Shown piece by piece: positions 26,912 to 36,967 of a stretch of 64,000 bases of DNA. A program made the position numbers and the translations under genes. A model generated the notes under the pieces. The model was not told the DNA's origin. It saw only the letters and a list, made by a program, of their open reading frames with translations, and ran no database searches. Position 1 is the stretch's first letter. Every line of letters starts with the position of its first letter. The DNA comes from Mucilaginibacter sp. OK268 (GTDB lineage: Bacteria > Bacteroidota > Bacteroidia > Sphingobacteriales > Sphingobacteriaceae): positions 124,001 through 188,000 of the forward strand of contig NZ_FNJV01000003.1 in assembly GCF_900103125.1 (NCBI RefSeq). The letters are read 5' to 3'.

Positions 26912-28258
26912 ATGGGCTTTTTTAAAAAAGTGATCAACAAACACACGCTTTCTTTAGCCAGTAATGCCATTATGCCGGTATTGGGTATGGCTATACTATC
27001 GCTGATGGCTCGTTACCTTTCCAAACCCGATTTTGGCGATTATATCTTTTTCCTCATCGTATTTACCCTGGCTGACACCTTTCGTACCGGCTTCATGCAA
27101 ACATCGCTCATCAAATTTTACGCGGGCACTGATAAAACGCGGGCAGCCAACATTGCAGGCTCAGCATGGTACCTGGGTTTCATGATCGTGCTGGCATTTG
27201 GGATAGGTAATCTGCTGATGTACTTTTTCTACTTCGGTAATAACCCGAATATGTTTATGATCATCAAGTGGTTCAGTGCCATATTTCTTTGCACACTCCC
27301 CTCAGCTATAGCCATGTGGACATTACAGGCTGAGGAACGCTTTGATAAATTGTTTCTATTGCAACTGGTAAACCAGGGAGGCTTTTTTATACTGATACTG
27401 CTGCTCATCATTTTTCATCGGGCCAGTTTTCAAAATGCACTATATAGTTATCTTATTAACAACATTCTGAGTAGTGTGATCACCATGATTATAGGCTGGT
27501 CAAAGGTAAAAACCATCAGCAGCAAAAGCTGGACATCGATCAAAGAGCTGGCTCATTTTGGCAAATTCAGTGTCGGTACTTCCATCAGCTCCTATCTGCT
27601 ACGCAGTTCGGATACCTTCATCATTAAAATGATGTTTCCATCCGAATTACTGGCCGTTTATTATATCCCTCAGCGCCTCATGGAGATATTTGAGATACCA
27701 CTCCGGGCATTTATTGCTACGGCCTTGCCTGTGATGTCAGCAGCGGTTCATCGTGACGATAAACGATATGTATCCTACATCATGAAAAAGTATGCAGGTA
27801 TGCTTACTATCGCACTTATTCCTGTCGCTATAGTTTCATTTATAGCTGCTGATCTGATCATTGGGTTACTTTTTGGCGGTAAATACCAACATTCGGATGC
27901 CGGTAACATCTTTCGCATATTTATGTGTTTTGTAATGCTGTTACCTATTGATAGATTTTTTGGAATAACGCTTGATATCATTGGTAAACCACAGTTAAAC
28001 ATGATCAAAGTATTTATTATGCTGGCTGTAAATGTCGCTGGGGATTTCGCGGGTATATTCATCTTCCATAGTCTTTATGGCGTGGCTATTGCTTCTATAT
28101 TCACGTTTTTTTCGGGGGCGATATTTGGTTATTGGGCCCTTAAAAAGCATCTGGAATTTAAGATCGGGGATATATTTAAACTGGGTTACATCGAGCTCAT
28201 GGAACTGTTAGGTATATTGTATCAAAAATTGCGCAAGAAAGAATTGAAGCAAGACTAA
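26912..28258 (+). CDS. Oligosaccharide flippase (Wzx/MATE-like)
   Basis: 448 aa, about 12-14 membrane helices, with the N-terminal pattern LSLASNAIMPVLGMAILSLMARYLSKPDFGDY common to polysaccharide flippases of the MVF superfamily. It moves lipid-linked repeat units across the inner membrane. Follows the acetyltransferase by 10 nt and is followed by a glycosyltransferase 2 nt later, so all are one transcript. Confidence 0.92.
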   Translation: MGFFKKVINKHTLSLASNAIMPVLGMAILSLMARYLSKPDFGDYIFFLIVFTLADTFRTGFMQTSLIKFYAGTDKTRAANIAGSAWYLGFMIVLAFGIGNLLMYFFYFGNNPNMFMIIKWFSAIFLCTLPSAIAMWTLQAEERFDKLFLLQLVNQGGFFILILLLIIFHRASFQNALYSYLINNILSSVITMIIGWSKVKTISSKSWTSIKELAHFGKFSVGTSISSYLLRSSDTFIIKMMFPSELLAVYYIPQRLMEIFEIPLRAFIATALPVMSAAVHRDDKRYVSYIMKKYAGMLTIALIPVAIVSFIAADLIIGLLFGGKYQHSDAGNIFRIFMCFVMLLPIDRFFGITLDIIGKPQLNMIKVFIMLAVNVAGDFAGIFIFHSLYGVAIASIFTFFSGAIFGYWALKKHLEFKIGDIFKLGYIELMELLGILYQKLRKKELKQD

Positions 28259-28260
28259 TC

Positions 28261-29472
28261 ATGGAGTTGAAAAACAGGCATATCATTATATTTTCGCAAA
28301 TGCAGTTTGACGGCCGCCTGGAGTCGACTAATTATACCATGGCCAAACACCTGGCCAAAGACAATTATGTGTATTATGTAGACCGTCCTTTTACCTGGAA
28401 AGATTATATCAAGTTCAGAGATACCAAAGCATACAAGATACGAAAGCCGCATTTTTTTTCATCGGCCAATAGTTACATTCAAACCAATATTCCTAACCTA
28501 AAAATCATTATTTCTCCCCCGGTGCCTTCCATTAATATGCTTCCTGAAGGTTTGCTGTATCGTATCGCTGTCAAATTCAATGAAGGTATAGTTGCCAGGA
28601 GACTTAAAAAGGTAATTAAGAACCTGAATATTAAGGATTATATCTACATCAATTCTTATAACTACACCTACCCTACCTTTCATCAATTGATAAAGCCGGT
28701 ATTAACCGTTTATCATTGTGTTGATCCACTGGTTGAAGAATACCAGGTCAGACATGGACTGATATCTGAGGATATGGTAGTAAAAAGTGTAGATCTGGTG
28801 ATTTGCACCAGCAAACAATTAAGAGACAGCAAAAAGAAACTAAACGGTAACTCCTTTTTTATTCCCAACGCTGCAAACATAGCGCACAGCCAAAAAGCGC
28901 TTGATCCACTACTACCCGTAGCTGATATCCTATCGGATATCAAAAAGCCGGTTATCGGGTATTTTGGAAATATAGAACGGCGTATTGATTATGATCTGCT
29001 CGCTGAAATATTGCAACAAAACCCGGATAAGAACTTTGTTTTTGTGGGGCCTGTTGATATCCATTATTTAGATCATGCTACCTTCAAGGCACCTAATATA
29101 TCGTTAAAAGGCCCGGTACCCTATGAACAGATGCCAGCCGTATTAAAAGGCTTTGATGTGGCTATTATCCCTTTTAAAAAGGATGAGGTAAGCAATTCTA
29201 TATTCCCACTAAAACTATTTGAGTATCTGGGCTCTGGACGGCCTGTAGTATCAACCGATTTTAATATTGATCTGCGCGAATTTACAAACGACACTGTAAC
29301 CTACTGCAGCAATGCCATTGAGTTTTCGGCCGCTTTGGATGCAGCCCTAAATGACACTCCCGACCTGCAGCAAAAAAGACTTGCGGTTGCTGCAGAAAAC
29401 ACTTGGGAACACCGGATTTTGGAGATCAAAAACTTATTGGCATTAAATTTAGATAGAAAGCTTAATAGCTAA
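28261..29472 (+). CDS. GT4-type glycosyltransferase (TuaH-like)
   Basis: 403-aa cytoplasmic GT-B enzyme. N-terminal half has IIIFSQMQFDGRLESTNYTMAKHLA; C-terminal nucleotide-sugar domain has VIGYFGNIERRIDYDLL, FVGPVDIHYLD and the donor-site block IPFKKDEVSNSIFPLKLFEYLGSGRPVV with the conserved Glu. Similar to TuaH and other exopolysaccharide transferases. Adds a sugar to the growing lipid-linked unit; donor and acceptor unknown. Confidence 0.9.
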   Translation: MELKNRHIIIFSQMQFDGRLESTNYTMAKHLAKDNYVYYVDRPFTWKDYIKFRDTKAYKIRKPHFFSSANSYIQTNIPNLKIIISPPVPSINMLPEGLLYRIAVKFNEGIVARRLKKVIKNLNIKDYIYINSYNYTYPTFHQLIKPVLTVYHCVDPLVEEYQVRHGLISEDMVVKSVDLVICTSKQLRDSKKKLNGNSFFIPNAANIAHSQKALDPLLPVADILSDIKKPVIGYFGNIERRIDYDLLAEILQQNPDKNFVFVGPVDIHYLDHATFKAPNISLKGPVPYEQMPAVLKGFDVAIIPFKKDEVSNSIFPLKLFEYLGSGRPVVSTDFNIDLREFTNDTVTYCSNAIEFSAALDAALNDTPDLQQKRLAVAAENTWEHRILEIKNLLALNLDRKLNS

Positions 29473-29502
29473 CTTATATATAACGCCTCTTAGATAACAA
29501 AC

Positions 29503-30690
29503 ATGGATATTATAAAGCTAATAGCAACGATAATTATGGATGTGCTTTTTATATACCTGGGTGTATATAGCATTTATCTATTTATTTTCTCAGTTGCGGG
29601 GAAATTAATACCCATTAAGCAGCCACCAGTTGCTTCTTCGTTAAGTCGGTTTGTAATTTATATCTGCGCTTATAAGGAAGATGAGATTTTATTAAACTCT
29701 GCCGCAAGTGCCTTAACTATTGATTATCCTAAAGATCTTTTCCACGTTTGCATTATTGCCGATTCACTTAAACCAGAAACTATCGAAAAACTAAAACAGA
29801 TGCCTTTGCAGGTGCTGGAGGTTTTTTTTGAGAATAGCACTAAGTCTAAGGCTCTTAACAAGGCCATTGAAAATACAGCTGAAGTTTTTGATGCTGCTAT
29901 AGTTTTTGACATCGATAACGTAGCCGCACCCGACTATCTGCACCAGATCAATAATTGGTTAAAGGCCGGAGAAAGGGTAATACAAGGCCACCGCGTTGCC
30001 AAAAACTCCAATACTTCTGTAGCTGTACTTGATGGTATCAGCGAGGAAGTTAACAATCACATTTTCAGAAAGTCACAATGGTTATTTAAACTATCAGCGG
30101 CTATCATTGGTTCTGGTATGGCTTTGGAATATAAGTTATTTACGGAAACCATGAGTAAAATAGACGCTGTGGGTGGTTTTGACAAGGAGATGGGATTAAT
30201 ACTCACCCGGCAAAAAATAAGAGTGGCCTACGCTGAAAAAGCTTTGGTTTATGATGAAAAGGTAAGTAATCCTGAAGTGTTTAAAAAACAACGCAAAAGA
30301 TGGTTATCTGCTCAGTTCAATCTGTTACGTAAATATGGCAGCAGTGGATTCGGTCAGCTGTTTTTATACGGAAATTTCGATTACTTCAACGAAATATATC
30401 AAATGTCTATATTGCCACGGGTATTGATGCTGGGACTGATGCCTTTTATGCTACTGATTTCCTTCCTGCTTCCTGGCGTAGGTCCACACTGGCACCTGTG
30501 GCTTGTCGCGACACTTTGTTGTTATATTGGTATTGTTGTTGCTATACCCGGAGAGTTCTTTAACAGGAAACTTTTTAGTGCTGCATTAAAATTGCCGCTG
30601 ATATTTTTTACCATGTTATTGTTACTGTTTAAATTAAAAGGTGCCAATAAAAAATTTATACATACACCTCACGATCATACTACCGCTTAA
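29503..30690 (+). CDS. Membrane GT2 glycosyltransferase
   Basis: 395 aa. One N-terminal membrane helix, then a GT-A domain with YICAYKEDEILLNSAASAL, DXD-like VFDIDNVA, and KKQRKRWLSAQF (a Q/RXXRW-type motif of processive family 2 enzymes), followed by three to four C-terminal helices. Such architecture occurs in both processive synthases and single-addition enzymes. Its gene ends 57 bp before the first NRPS gene, on the same strand with no terminator seen between them. Confidence 0.9.
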   Translation: MDIIKLIATIIMDVLFIYLGVYSIYLFIFSVAGKLIPIKQPPVASSLSRFVIYICAYKEDEILLNSAASALTIDYPKDLFHVCIIADSLKPETIEKLKQMPLQVLEVFFENSTKSKALNKAIENTAEVFDAAIVFDIDNVAAPDYLHQINNWLKAGERVIQGHRVAKNSNTSVAVLDGISEEVNNHIFRKSQWLFKLSAAIIGSGMALEYKLFTETMSKIDAVGGFDKEMGLILTRQKIRVAYAEKALVYDEKVSNPEVFKKQRKRWLSAQFNLLRKYGSSGFGQLFLYGNFDYFNEIYQMSILPRVLMLGLMPFMLLISFLLPGVGPHWHLWLVATLCCYIGIVVAIPGEFFNRKLFSAALKLPLIFFTMLLLLFKLKGANKKFIHTPHDHTTA

Positions 30691-30747
30691 TTACGTATAT
30701 AATATTTGAAGTTGATATTAACCGGGTAAATAATTAAAAGTCTCACA

Positions 30748-33405
30748 ATGACCGTTCCTGTAAATACAGATGCTATAAACACACTAAACAATACCCAGGC
30801 TCATTATCCGAAGGATAAAGCACTGCATCATCTTATTGCTGAGCGTGCTGCTCAAATACCTAACAGTGTAGCTGTGGTGTTTGAGAATCGTTCACTTACT
30901 TTTAAACAGGTAAACGAAGCAGCAAATAAACTGGCCGCCCACTTACTTACATTTAATATAAAAACCGGCGATATTATTGGTTTATCAATCGATCGATCGC
31001 CCGAAATGGTTATCGCCCTATTGGCCATTCTTAAAACGGGCGCCGCTTATGTACCGCTTGACCCTGAATATCCAAAAGACAGGGTTGAGTTTATGATGGA
31101 CGATTCATCGGCCAAAATACTGCTCACTTCTAAAAAGCTTAAAGGACATTTTATTTCAAGTGCTCAGGAGGTGTTAATAGAGGATGCTATTGATAAATTT
31201 GACAACTACAGTGCCGCCGATCCTGAAACTGTAGTTACCGGGGATGATCTGGCCTATGTGCTGTTTACATCAGGCTCAACCGGTAAACCTAAAGGCGTAC
31301 AGATCAAACATCATAACCTGGTGAACTTTCTGCTCAGCATGCAAAAAGAACCTGGCTTAAAAGCCGGCGATAACTTACTTGCTGTTACGACCATTTCTTT
31401 TGATATCGCTGGACTCGAAATGTTTTTGCCATTGTTAACTGGTGCTAAACTCATCATCACCGATGCCATTACGGCAAAGGATGGTCGCGCATTGATTGAT
31501 CTGGTTTCTGACCATCAGATAACCGTAATGCAGGCCACCCCTTATACATGGCGTGTAATGTTAGAGGCCGGCTGGGAAACTAAGTTCCCGCTCAGGATAC
31601 TTTGCGGCGGCGAAGCGCTCCCAAAAGATCTGATCAATAAACTCATTGCCCGTTGTTCTGAACTTTGGAACATGTATGGCCCTACCGAAACCACGGTATG
31701 GTCAACTGTAAAGCACATCACTAATGATGAAGATATTTCTATAGGTAAGCCTATCGATAATACTCAGGTTTATATCCTTGATGAAAAGCTGAATAACTTT
31801 ACAGATGGCACCATTGGCGAAATATACATCGGTGGTGATGGTGTTGCAAAGGGTTATTTAAATCGTCCAGAACTTACAGACGAACGCTTTGTTGATGATG
31901 TTTTCTCCGGTATTCCCGGCAGCAAAATGTACCGTACCGGTGATTTGGGTAAAATACGCGAAGATGGAGAGATCATTTGTCTTGGTCGTATTGATCACCA
32001 GGTAAAAGTACGTGGCTACCGCATTGAGCTGGAAGAGATCGAACAAAACCTTTTAAAACAGGACAATGTAAAACAGGCCGTGGTTATAGCCCGTGAAGAT
32101 ACACCCGGTAACCCGCGATTAGTAGGTTATATGATCATCAATAAGCAAAAAAACGACAATGATCTGCGGGCCCAATTTGATACCTGGCAACGGGGCTTAC
32201 TGGAAGTATTACCCGAATATATGGTTCCGGATGATTTTGTGATCATGGAAACCATACCGATCACCCCTAATGGCAAGATCGATCGTAAAGCTTTACCAAA
32301 ACCTAACTATAGTAATATACAACGTACAGGCGAAATAGTAGCCCCACGCACAAGTAACGAAAAGTTGGTAGCCGATATCTGGACAGAACTAATGGGGTTG
32401 GAAACCATTAGTATTTTTGATAATTTTTTTGAATTGGGCGGTCGCTCCCTGGTGGCTGTCAAGATCATGGCACGCCTGGAACAGGAAACAGGTAAACGCC
32501 TGCCGCTGGCTACGCTTTTTGAACATTCTACCGTAGAAAGACTGGCTGCCAGATTGGAGCTTGATGCTACTTCTATCACCTGGGAATCATTAGTTCCGAT
32601 AAAGCCCAACGGTACAAAAATGCCACTCTACATAGTACATGGCGCTGGCCTGAATGTACTGTTGTTTAACGCGCTCGCCATGAATATGGATGCAGAGCAA
32701 CCGGTTTACGGCCTTCAGGCCAAAGGACTTAATGGTATTGACGAGCCATTAGATGTGATGGAAGAGATTGCCGCTAATTACATTGCCGAGATCGTGGCTA
32801 AAAATCCGGATGGGCCCTATGCCCTTGCGGGTTATTCTTTAGGCGGTATCATTGCTTATGAAATGGCAAAACAACTCATGGCTGTCGGTAAAGAAGTAAA
32901 AATGCTGGCCATGTTTGATACCTATGCAGATCTGTCAACTGTCAATGACCCTTTATTGAAGAAGGTGTTTAATAAAGCAACGTTAGTGTTAAAGCAGATA
33001 GGTTATAGCCTGGTATTGCTTGCAGAAGACCCTAAACGTACCATTGAGTATAAGAGCCTGATCATTAAACGGAAATTCATTAAGCTTTTCTGGAAAATAG
33101 CTCCGGGCAAAGACGAGAAGAAAGAGGGCTTTTTTGCTTATGATAACGAGATAGATGAAGCCAGTGAAAAAGCGCTGCGAAATTATGTTTTAACACCGTT
33201 GCCTATCGCCATTGAACTATTCAGAGCAAAAAAGCGCACTTTTTATATGGCTGATTTTAATTTCCTGGGTTGGCGGCCATTTGCACAAAAAGGCGTTCAT
33301 GTACATGAAATACCCGGTGAACATAACACCATATTTGCCCCACCAAACGACAAGGAGTTTGCCGTGGTATTACAAAACTGCCTTGATCAGGTATCAAAAA
33401 ACTAA
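30748..33405 (+). CDS. Free-standing NRPS: adenylation-PCP-thioesterase
   Basis: 885 aa: A domain at about 20-520 (FTSGSTGKPKGVQIKH, NMYGPTETTVWS, YRTGDLG, NGKIDRKALPK), PCP at about 530-605 with S567 (LGGRSL), TE at about 620-880 with S697 in AGYSLGG. Its specificity code read by hand is D-I-L-Q-L-G-M-V-W, close to glycine codes. It lacks a condensation domain and starts at what is the C-A linker in the paralogue at 43758, with which it shares almost the whole A-PCP-TE (for example YIVHGAGLNVLLFN and VYGLQAKGLNGIDEPL). It may deliver a glycyl group to a sugar or peptide partner; target unknown. Confidence 0.93.
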   Translation: MTVPVNTDAINTLNNTQAHYPKDKALHHLIAERAAQIPNSVAVVFENRSLTFKQVNEAANKLAAHLLTFNIKTGDIIGLSIDRSPEMVIALLAILKTGAAYVPLDPEYPKDRVEFMMDDSSAKILLTSKKLKGHFISSAQEVLIEDAIDKFDNYSAADPETVVTGDDLAYVLFTSGSTGKPKGVQIKHHNLVNFLLSMQKEPGLKAGDNLLAVTTISFDIAGLEMFLPLLTGAKLIITDAITAKDGRALIDLVSDHQITVMQATPYTWRVMLEAGWETKFPLRILCGGEALPKDLINKLIARCSELWNMYGPTETTVWSTVKHITNDEDISIGKPIDNTQVYILDEKLNNFTDGTIGEIYIGGDGVAKGYLNRPELTDERFVDDVFSGIPGSKMYRTGDLGKIREDGEIICLGRIDHQVKVRGYRIELEEIEQNLLKQDNVKQAVVIAREDTPGNPRLVGYMIINKQKNDNDLRAQFDTWQRGLLEVLPEYMVPDDFVIMETIPITPNGKIDRKALPKPNYSNIQRTGEIVAPRTSNEKLVADIWTELMGLETISIFDNFFELGGRSLVAVKIMARLEQETGKRLPLATLFEHSTVERLAARLELDATSITWESLVPIKPNGTKMPLYIVHGAGLNVLLFNALAMNMDAEQPVYGLQAKGLNGIDEPLDVMEEIAANYIAEIVAKNPDGPYALAGYSLGGIIAYEMAKQLMAVGKEVKMLAMFDTYADLSTVNDPLLKKVFNKATLVLKQIGYSLVLLAEDPKRTIEYKSLIIKRKFIKLFWKIAPGKDEKKEGFFAYDNEIDEASEKALRNYVLTPLPIAIELFRAKKRTFYMADFNFLGWRPFAQKGVHVHEIPGEHNTIFAPPNDKEFAVVLQNCLDQVSKN

Positions 33406-33432
33406 AAATTAACTATACTATTAACTGATCTG

Positions 33433-33470
33433 TCGCCCAATAATATTAATTTATTATTGGGTGATTTTTT
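33433..33470 (+). terminator. Intrinsic terminator after the A-PCP-TE gene
   Basis: CCCAATAATA (33436-33445) pairs with TATTATTGGG (33452-33461); the stem extends with three more pairs including one G-U, then six T follow (33465-33470). It ends the plus-strand exopolysaccharide transcript and overlaps the last codons of the convergent acyltransferase. Confidence 0.8.
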
Positions 33471-34593
33471 GAAATCGTTTTTTGATCTTCAAAAATGGTT
33501 TTTCGTACCCATAATAGGAAGCCGAAGCTAAGGCAATAGTCCCTCCTATTGTTGCTATATAGATCATTATATTTTCGATAAACATACCTTCAGGAGGCAA
33601 ATACTTTTTAACCAGATACAACACCAGGAATAACACAAACTTGTGCAACAGATATATGCCGTATGAAATTTGGCCGATGTAATCTAAATAACGGTGATTT
33701 AAGGAATAGACGCTTGTTTTGGGCTCGCAGAGGTTTACAATAAGCAATGCCGACATAAAGGCTATCAAAACATCTCCATGAGGGATATCATAGTTAATAT
33801 ACAATCCCAGATAAATAATGTAGGTTACCAGCAATAAAACCTGGAACCATTTTTTAAAGATCACATTAAACAATGCTTGAAATTTAAAATCAAATTCCGG
33901 GTGTTTTGTATTGTAATAAATAACGGCTATCACCGCCCCTATCATCATATTATCATACCGGGCATAGTACAAAACGGTGTGCAGTATTTGATAAACACGG
34001 TTTTCACCAGCCAATTTTCCAAACACCAATTGAATAATTATAATAAGGACAATAAAAAACAACAAAGCATAAAGAATATGCTTCAGCTTTTTGATCCTGA
34101 AAAAATGAGGATGGAAAATATAAAACTGCTCTTCGGTACCAATTGACCAAATTGGATCCATAATAGCTGGTAACAGGTTCAAACAAAAAGCAAGATTAGG
34201 TAAAAACAATACCGAGAGCCATAATGCCTTGTTTGATCCACCCGGATAAACGAAAAAGCCAAATAAAACTACCAGGAAATACAAGGGCCATATTCGCAAA
34301 AGCCTTCGCATGTAGAAGGCTTTAAAGTTAACGGCCTTAAAGTTTTTCTTTTCTTCCAGTAACAGATAAGTTATCAAAAATCCGCTCAGTGAAAAAAAAA
34401 CGGTTACCCCGATCTTTCCTAAATTAAGTACGTTAAAATGCGGAATACGAGGTATGTTGAAATTAGCCTTGTGTAATTCAATATGCGCTATAACCACCAT
34501 AAGAGCGGCCAAAGCCCTTATCCCATTTAAATTGGGGAAGTATAATTTGGGGCGGTTTTTACTCAATGAAACTTGTTTCGTTCCATCATCCAT
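33454..34593 (-). CDS. Acyltransferase family 3 (OafA/YrhL-like)
   Basis: 379-aa membrane protein with about 10 helices. Family signs: FPNLNGIRALAALMVVIAHIEL with the conserved RAxAxxxVxxxH pattern near the N-terminus, FFSLSGFLITYLLL, and a C-terminal YEKPFLKIKKRF tail. These enzymes move acetyl or other acyl groups to extracytoplasmic sugars. It is the only gene of this part of the cluster on the minus strand, lying between two plus-strand blocks. It could modify the polysaccharide, or even use an assembly-line product as the acyl group; the latter is speculation. Confidence 0.9.
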   Translation of the reverse strand: MDDGTKQVSLSKNRPKLYFPNLNGIRALAALMVVIAHIELHKANFNIPRIPHFNVLNLGKIGVTVFFSLSGFLITYLLLEEKKNFKAVNFKAFYMRRLLRIWPLYFLVVLFGFFVYPGGSNKALWLSVLFLPNLAFCLNLLPAIMDPIWSIGTEEQFYIFHPHFFRIKKLKHILYALLFFIVLIIIIQLVFGKLAGENRVYQILHTVLYYARYDNMMIGAVIAVIYYNTKHPEFDFKFQALFNVIFKKWFQVLLLVTYIIYLGLYINYDIPHGDVLIAFMSALLIVNLCEPKTSVYSLNHRYLDYIGQISYGIYLLHKFVLFLVLYLVKKYLPPEGMFIENIMIYIATIGGTIALASASYYGYEKPFLKIKKRFQKITQ

Positions 34594-34817
34594 AGCTATT
34601 CTATATTACAGGTTTAACTTTTAGATAATCTTTTCCATTTAAGAAACAATATTATAAACACCTATGTATCAACGGCGATCACTACAATTATAGCTCCATA
34701 TTGTAACACATTTAATAATGACAGCCACAGTTCAGATTACACGCTTAACACTGCTATGGCTTAACTTTTGCTAATATTTATTCGTAAACGTATCACAGTC
34801 GGCATTAATCATTATAC

Positions 34818-35741
34818 ATGAAAAAAGTTTCTATTGTTACTGTAAATTTTAATCAGTCGGCTGTTACTGAAGATTTGCTGGAATCAATAGAAAAATTGAA
34901 CGGCTACAAAAACATTGAAATTATTGTAGTTGATAATGCAAGTATAGCAAATCCCTTACCAGAGTGGTCTTTAAAATATCCTCACGTAATTTTTATACGT
35001 TCAGAAATTAACCTTGGTTTTGCAGGGGGAAATAACCTGGGTATTAAAGCAGCAACTGGCGACTACCTTTTCCTGGTCAATAATGATACTGAATTTACCG
35101 TTGGGTTAGTCGAAAAATTAGTTCATGTAATGGACGCTAATCATGAAGTAGGCATCATATCCCCCATGATCAAATATTACAGCGATAAGCAATTGATACA
35201 ATACGCAGGCTATACGCCAATGAACTATTATACCTGCCGTAATACTTGTATTGGATTAAAACAAAAGGATACAGGTCAGTATGATCATATTACAGGGCCT
35301 ACCGCCTACTGCCATGGTGCTGCTATGATGATCAGGAAAAAAGCTGCGGATAAAGCCGGATTAATGAGCGAGAATTTTTTTCTGTACTACGAAGAAGTAG
35401 ATTGGTGCGAGCACATTATCAAAGCCGGATATAAAGCCTGGATTTGTACGGATGCGCTCATCTATCATAAAGAATCAGTTTCTGTAGGTAAAAAAAGCAG
35501 GTTAAAGGAGTATTTTATGAACCGTAATCGGATACTTTTTATACGCCGGAATGCCCCTTTTAGTAAAATGCTGATCTTTTATATTTACTTTTTACTTCTT
35601 GTAGTGCCACGCAATTTAATAGCTTACCTTAAATCCGGGAACCGCAATTTTATACCCATGCTTTTTAAGGCCATTTGGTGGAATTTTACCCATTCAAAAA
35701 ACTGTACCGATTTAGGTTATCCCATTAATACCGTCAAATGA
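34818..35741 (+). CDS. GT2 glycosyltransferase (rhamnosyltransferase-like)
   Basis: 307-aa GT-A enzyme: VSIVTVNFNQSAVTEDLLESI at the start, GFAGGNNLGIKAATGDYLFLVNNDTEF with the DXD-equivalent NND, and FFLYYEEVDWCEHIIKAGYKAW (ED-type catalytic base region). One C-terminal hydrophobic segment (MLIFYIYFLLLVVPRNLIAYL) may hold it at the membrane. Resembles dTDP-rhamnosyl and related transferases. Overlaps the next gene by 4 nt (ATGA). Confidence 0.92.
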   Translation: MKKVSIVTVNFNQSAVTEDLLESIEKLNGYKNIEIIVVDNASIANPLPEWSLKYPHVIFIRSEINLGFAGGNNLGIKAATGDYLFLVNNDTEFTVGLVEKLVHVMDANHEVGIISPMIKYYSDKQLIQYAGYTPMNYYTCRNTCIGLKQKDTGQYDHITGPTAYCHGAAMMIRKKAADKAGLMSENFFLYYEEVDWCEHIIKAGYKAWICTDALIYHKESVSVGKKSRLKEYFMNRNRILFIRRNAPFSKMLIFYIYFLLLVVPRNLIAYLKSGNRNFIPMLFKAIWWNFTHSKNCTDLGYPINTVK

Positions 35742-36910
35742 AAATCACATTAGCCCTAAGTCTGATCATTGTATTTTACACCTTTGCCGGTTATGGGATA
35801 CTTTTATATTTCATTATTCGTATTAAAAGGGTATTCAAGGGTATTAAAACGGTAGCCGAAGATCTGGACTACCTGCCTACATGTACACTAGTAGTTGCGG
35901 CTTATAACGAAGAGGGTTTTATAAAAGATAAAATAGCCAATACCCTTTTATTAAATTACCCGGCAGGAAAGCTAAACCTGCTTTTTATAACAGATGGCTC
36001 GTCAGACGATACGCCAAACATCATAGCTCAACATCCACAGATCCAATTACTGCATCAACCACAGCGGGCTGGTAAAATAGCCGCCATACACCGAGCGATG
36101 GAGTTTGTGCATACCGATGCGGTTGTGTTTACTGATGCTAATACATTTTTAAATAAAGATGCTTTAATAAAAATATGCAGGCATTATAGCGATGCCACAG
36201 TTGGGGCGGTAGCCGGGGAAAAACGTGTACACTTTGATGAAAATGCGGACGCCAGTGCTGCCGGTGAAGGTTTTTATTGGAAATATGAATCAGCATTAAA
36301 AAAATGGGATTCTGAACTTTATTCTGTGGTTGGTGCAGCCGGTGAATTGTTTAGTGTAAGGCGCGCCCTTTATCAACCCGTTCCGGTTGATACCGTACTG
36401 GATGACTTTATGATATCTATGCTAATAGCCCAAAAAGGATATCGGATAGTATACGAACCCGAGGCCTATGCTACTGAAACAGCATCAGAAAACGTATCCG
36501 AAGAGTTAAAAAGAAAGGTCAGGATAGCTGCCGGGGGTATCCAATCTATTTTGCGTTTAAAAAGCTTATTTAACCCTTTTCCTTATCCAATACTTTCATT
36601 TCAATACATCAGTCATCGTGTTTTACGGTGGACAATAACTCCTTTTTTACTGATATTATCATTCGCACTAAATATCATACTAGCGCTTGAACCCGGCGCA
36701 ACCGGGTGTCAATTGCTTTTACTGGCTCAAATATTGTTTTATGTACTTGCATTGCTAGGCCTTATTATGGAAAAGAAGCAGCTGCGTGTAAAAGTATTAT
36801 TTATACCATATTATTTTTGTGTGATGAATTATGCGGTCTTAGCCGGTATTATCAGGTATTTTACCAGCAAACAAAGCGCAGTTTGGGAAAAGGTACAGCG
36901 TAAACAATAG
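35738..36910 (+). CDS. Membrane GT2 glycosyltransferase (hyaluronan/cellulose-synthase-like fold)
   Basis: 390 aa. One N-terminal helix; GT-A domain with TLVVAAYNEEGFIKDKIANTL, FITDGSSDDTPNII, VFTDANTF, and acceptor-site VLDDFMISMLIAQKG; then KRKVRIAAGG and three to four C-terminal helices. Translationally coupled to the preceding transferase by a 4-nt overlap. The family includes poly-N-acetylglucosamine and similar synthases, but a single-step role in the repeat unit is as likely. Confidence 0.92.
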   Translation: MKITLALSLIIVFYTFAGYGILLYFIIRIKRVFKGIKTVAEDLDYLPTCTLVVAAYNEEGFIKDKIANTLLLNYPAGKLNLLFITDGSSDDTPNIIAQHPQIQLLHQPQRAGKIAAIHRAMEFVHTDAVVFTDANTFLNKDALIKICRHYSDATVGAVAGEKRVHFDENADASAAGEGFYWKYESALKKWDSELYSVVGAAGELFSVRRALYQPVPVDTVLDDFMISMLIAQKGYRIVYEPEAYATETASENVSEELKRKVRIAAGGIQSILRLKSLFNPFPYPILSFQYISHRVLRWTITPFLLILSFALNIILALEPGATGCQLLLLAQILFYVLALLGLIMEKKQLRVKVLFIPYYFCVMNYAVLAGIIRYFTSKQSAVWEKVQRKQ

Positions 36911-36967
36911 TTAATATTTAAGTACAGGTTTAATATCAGCCATTAACCAGGTTAAATTATTATCACC

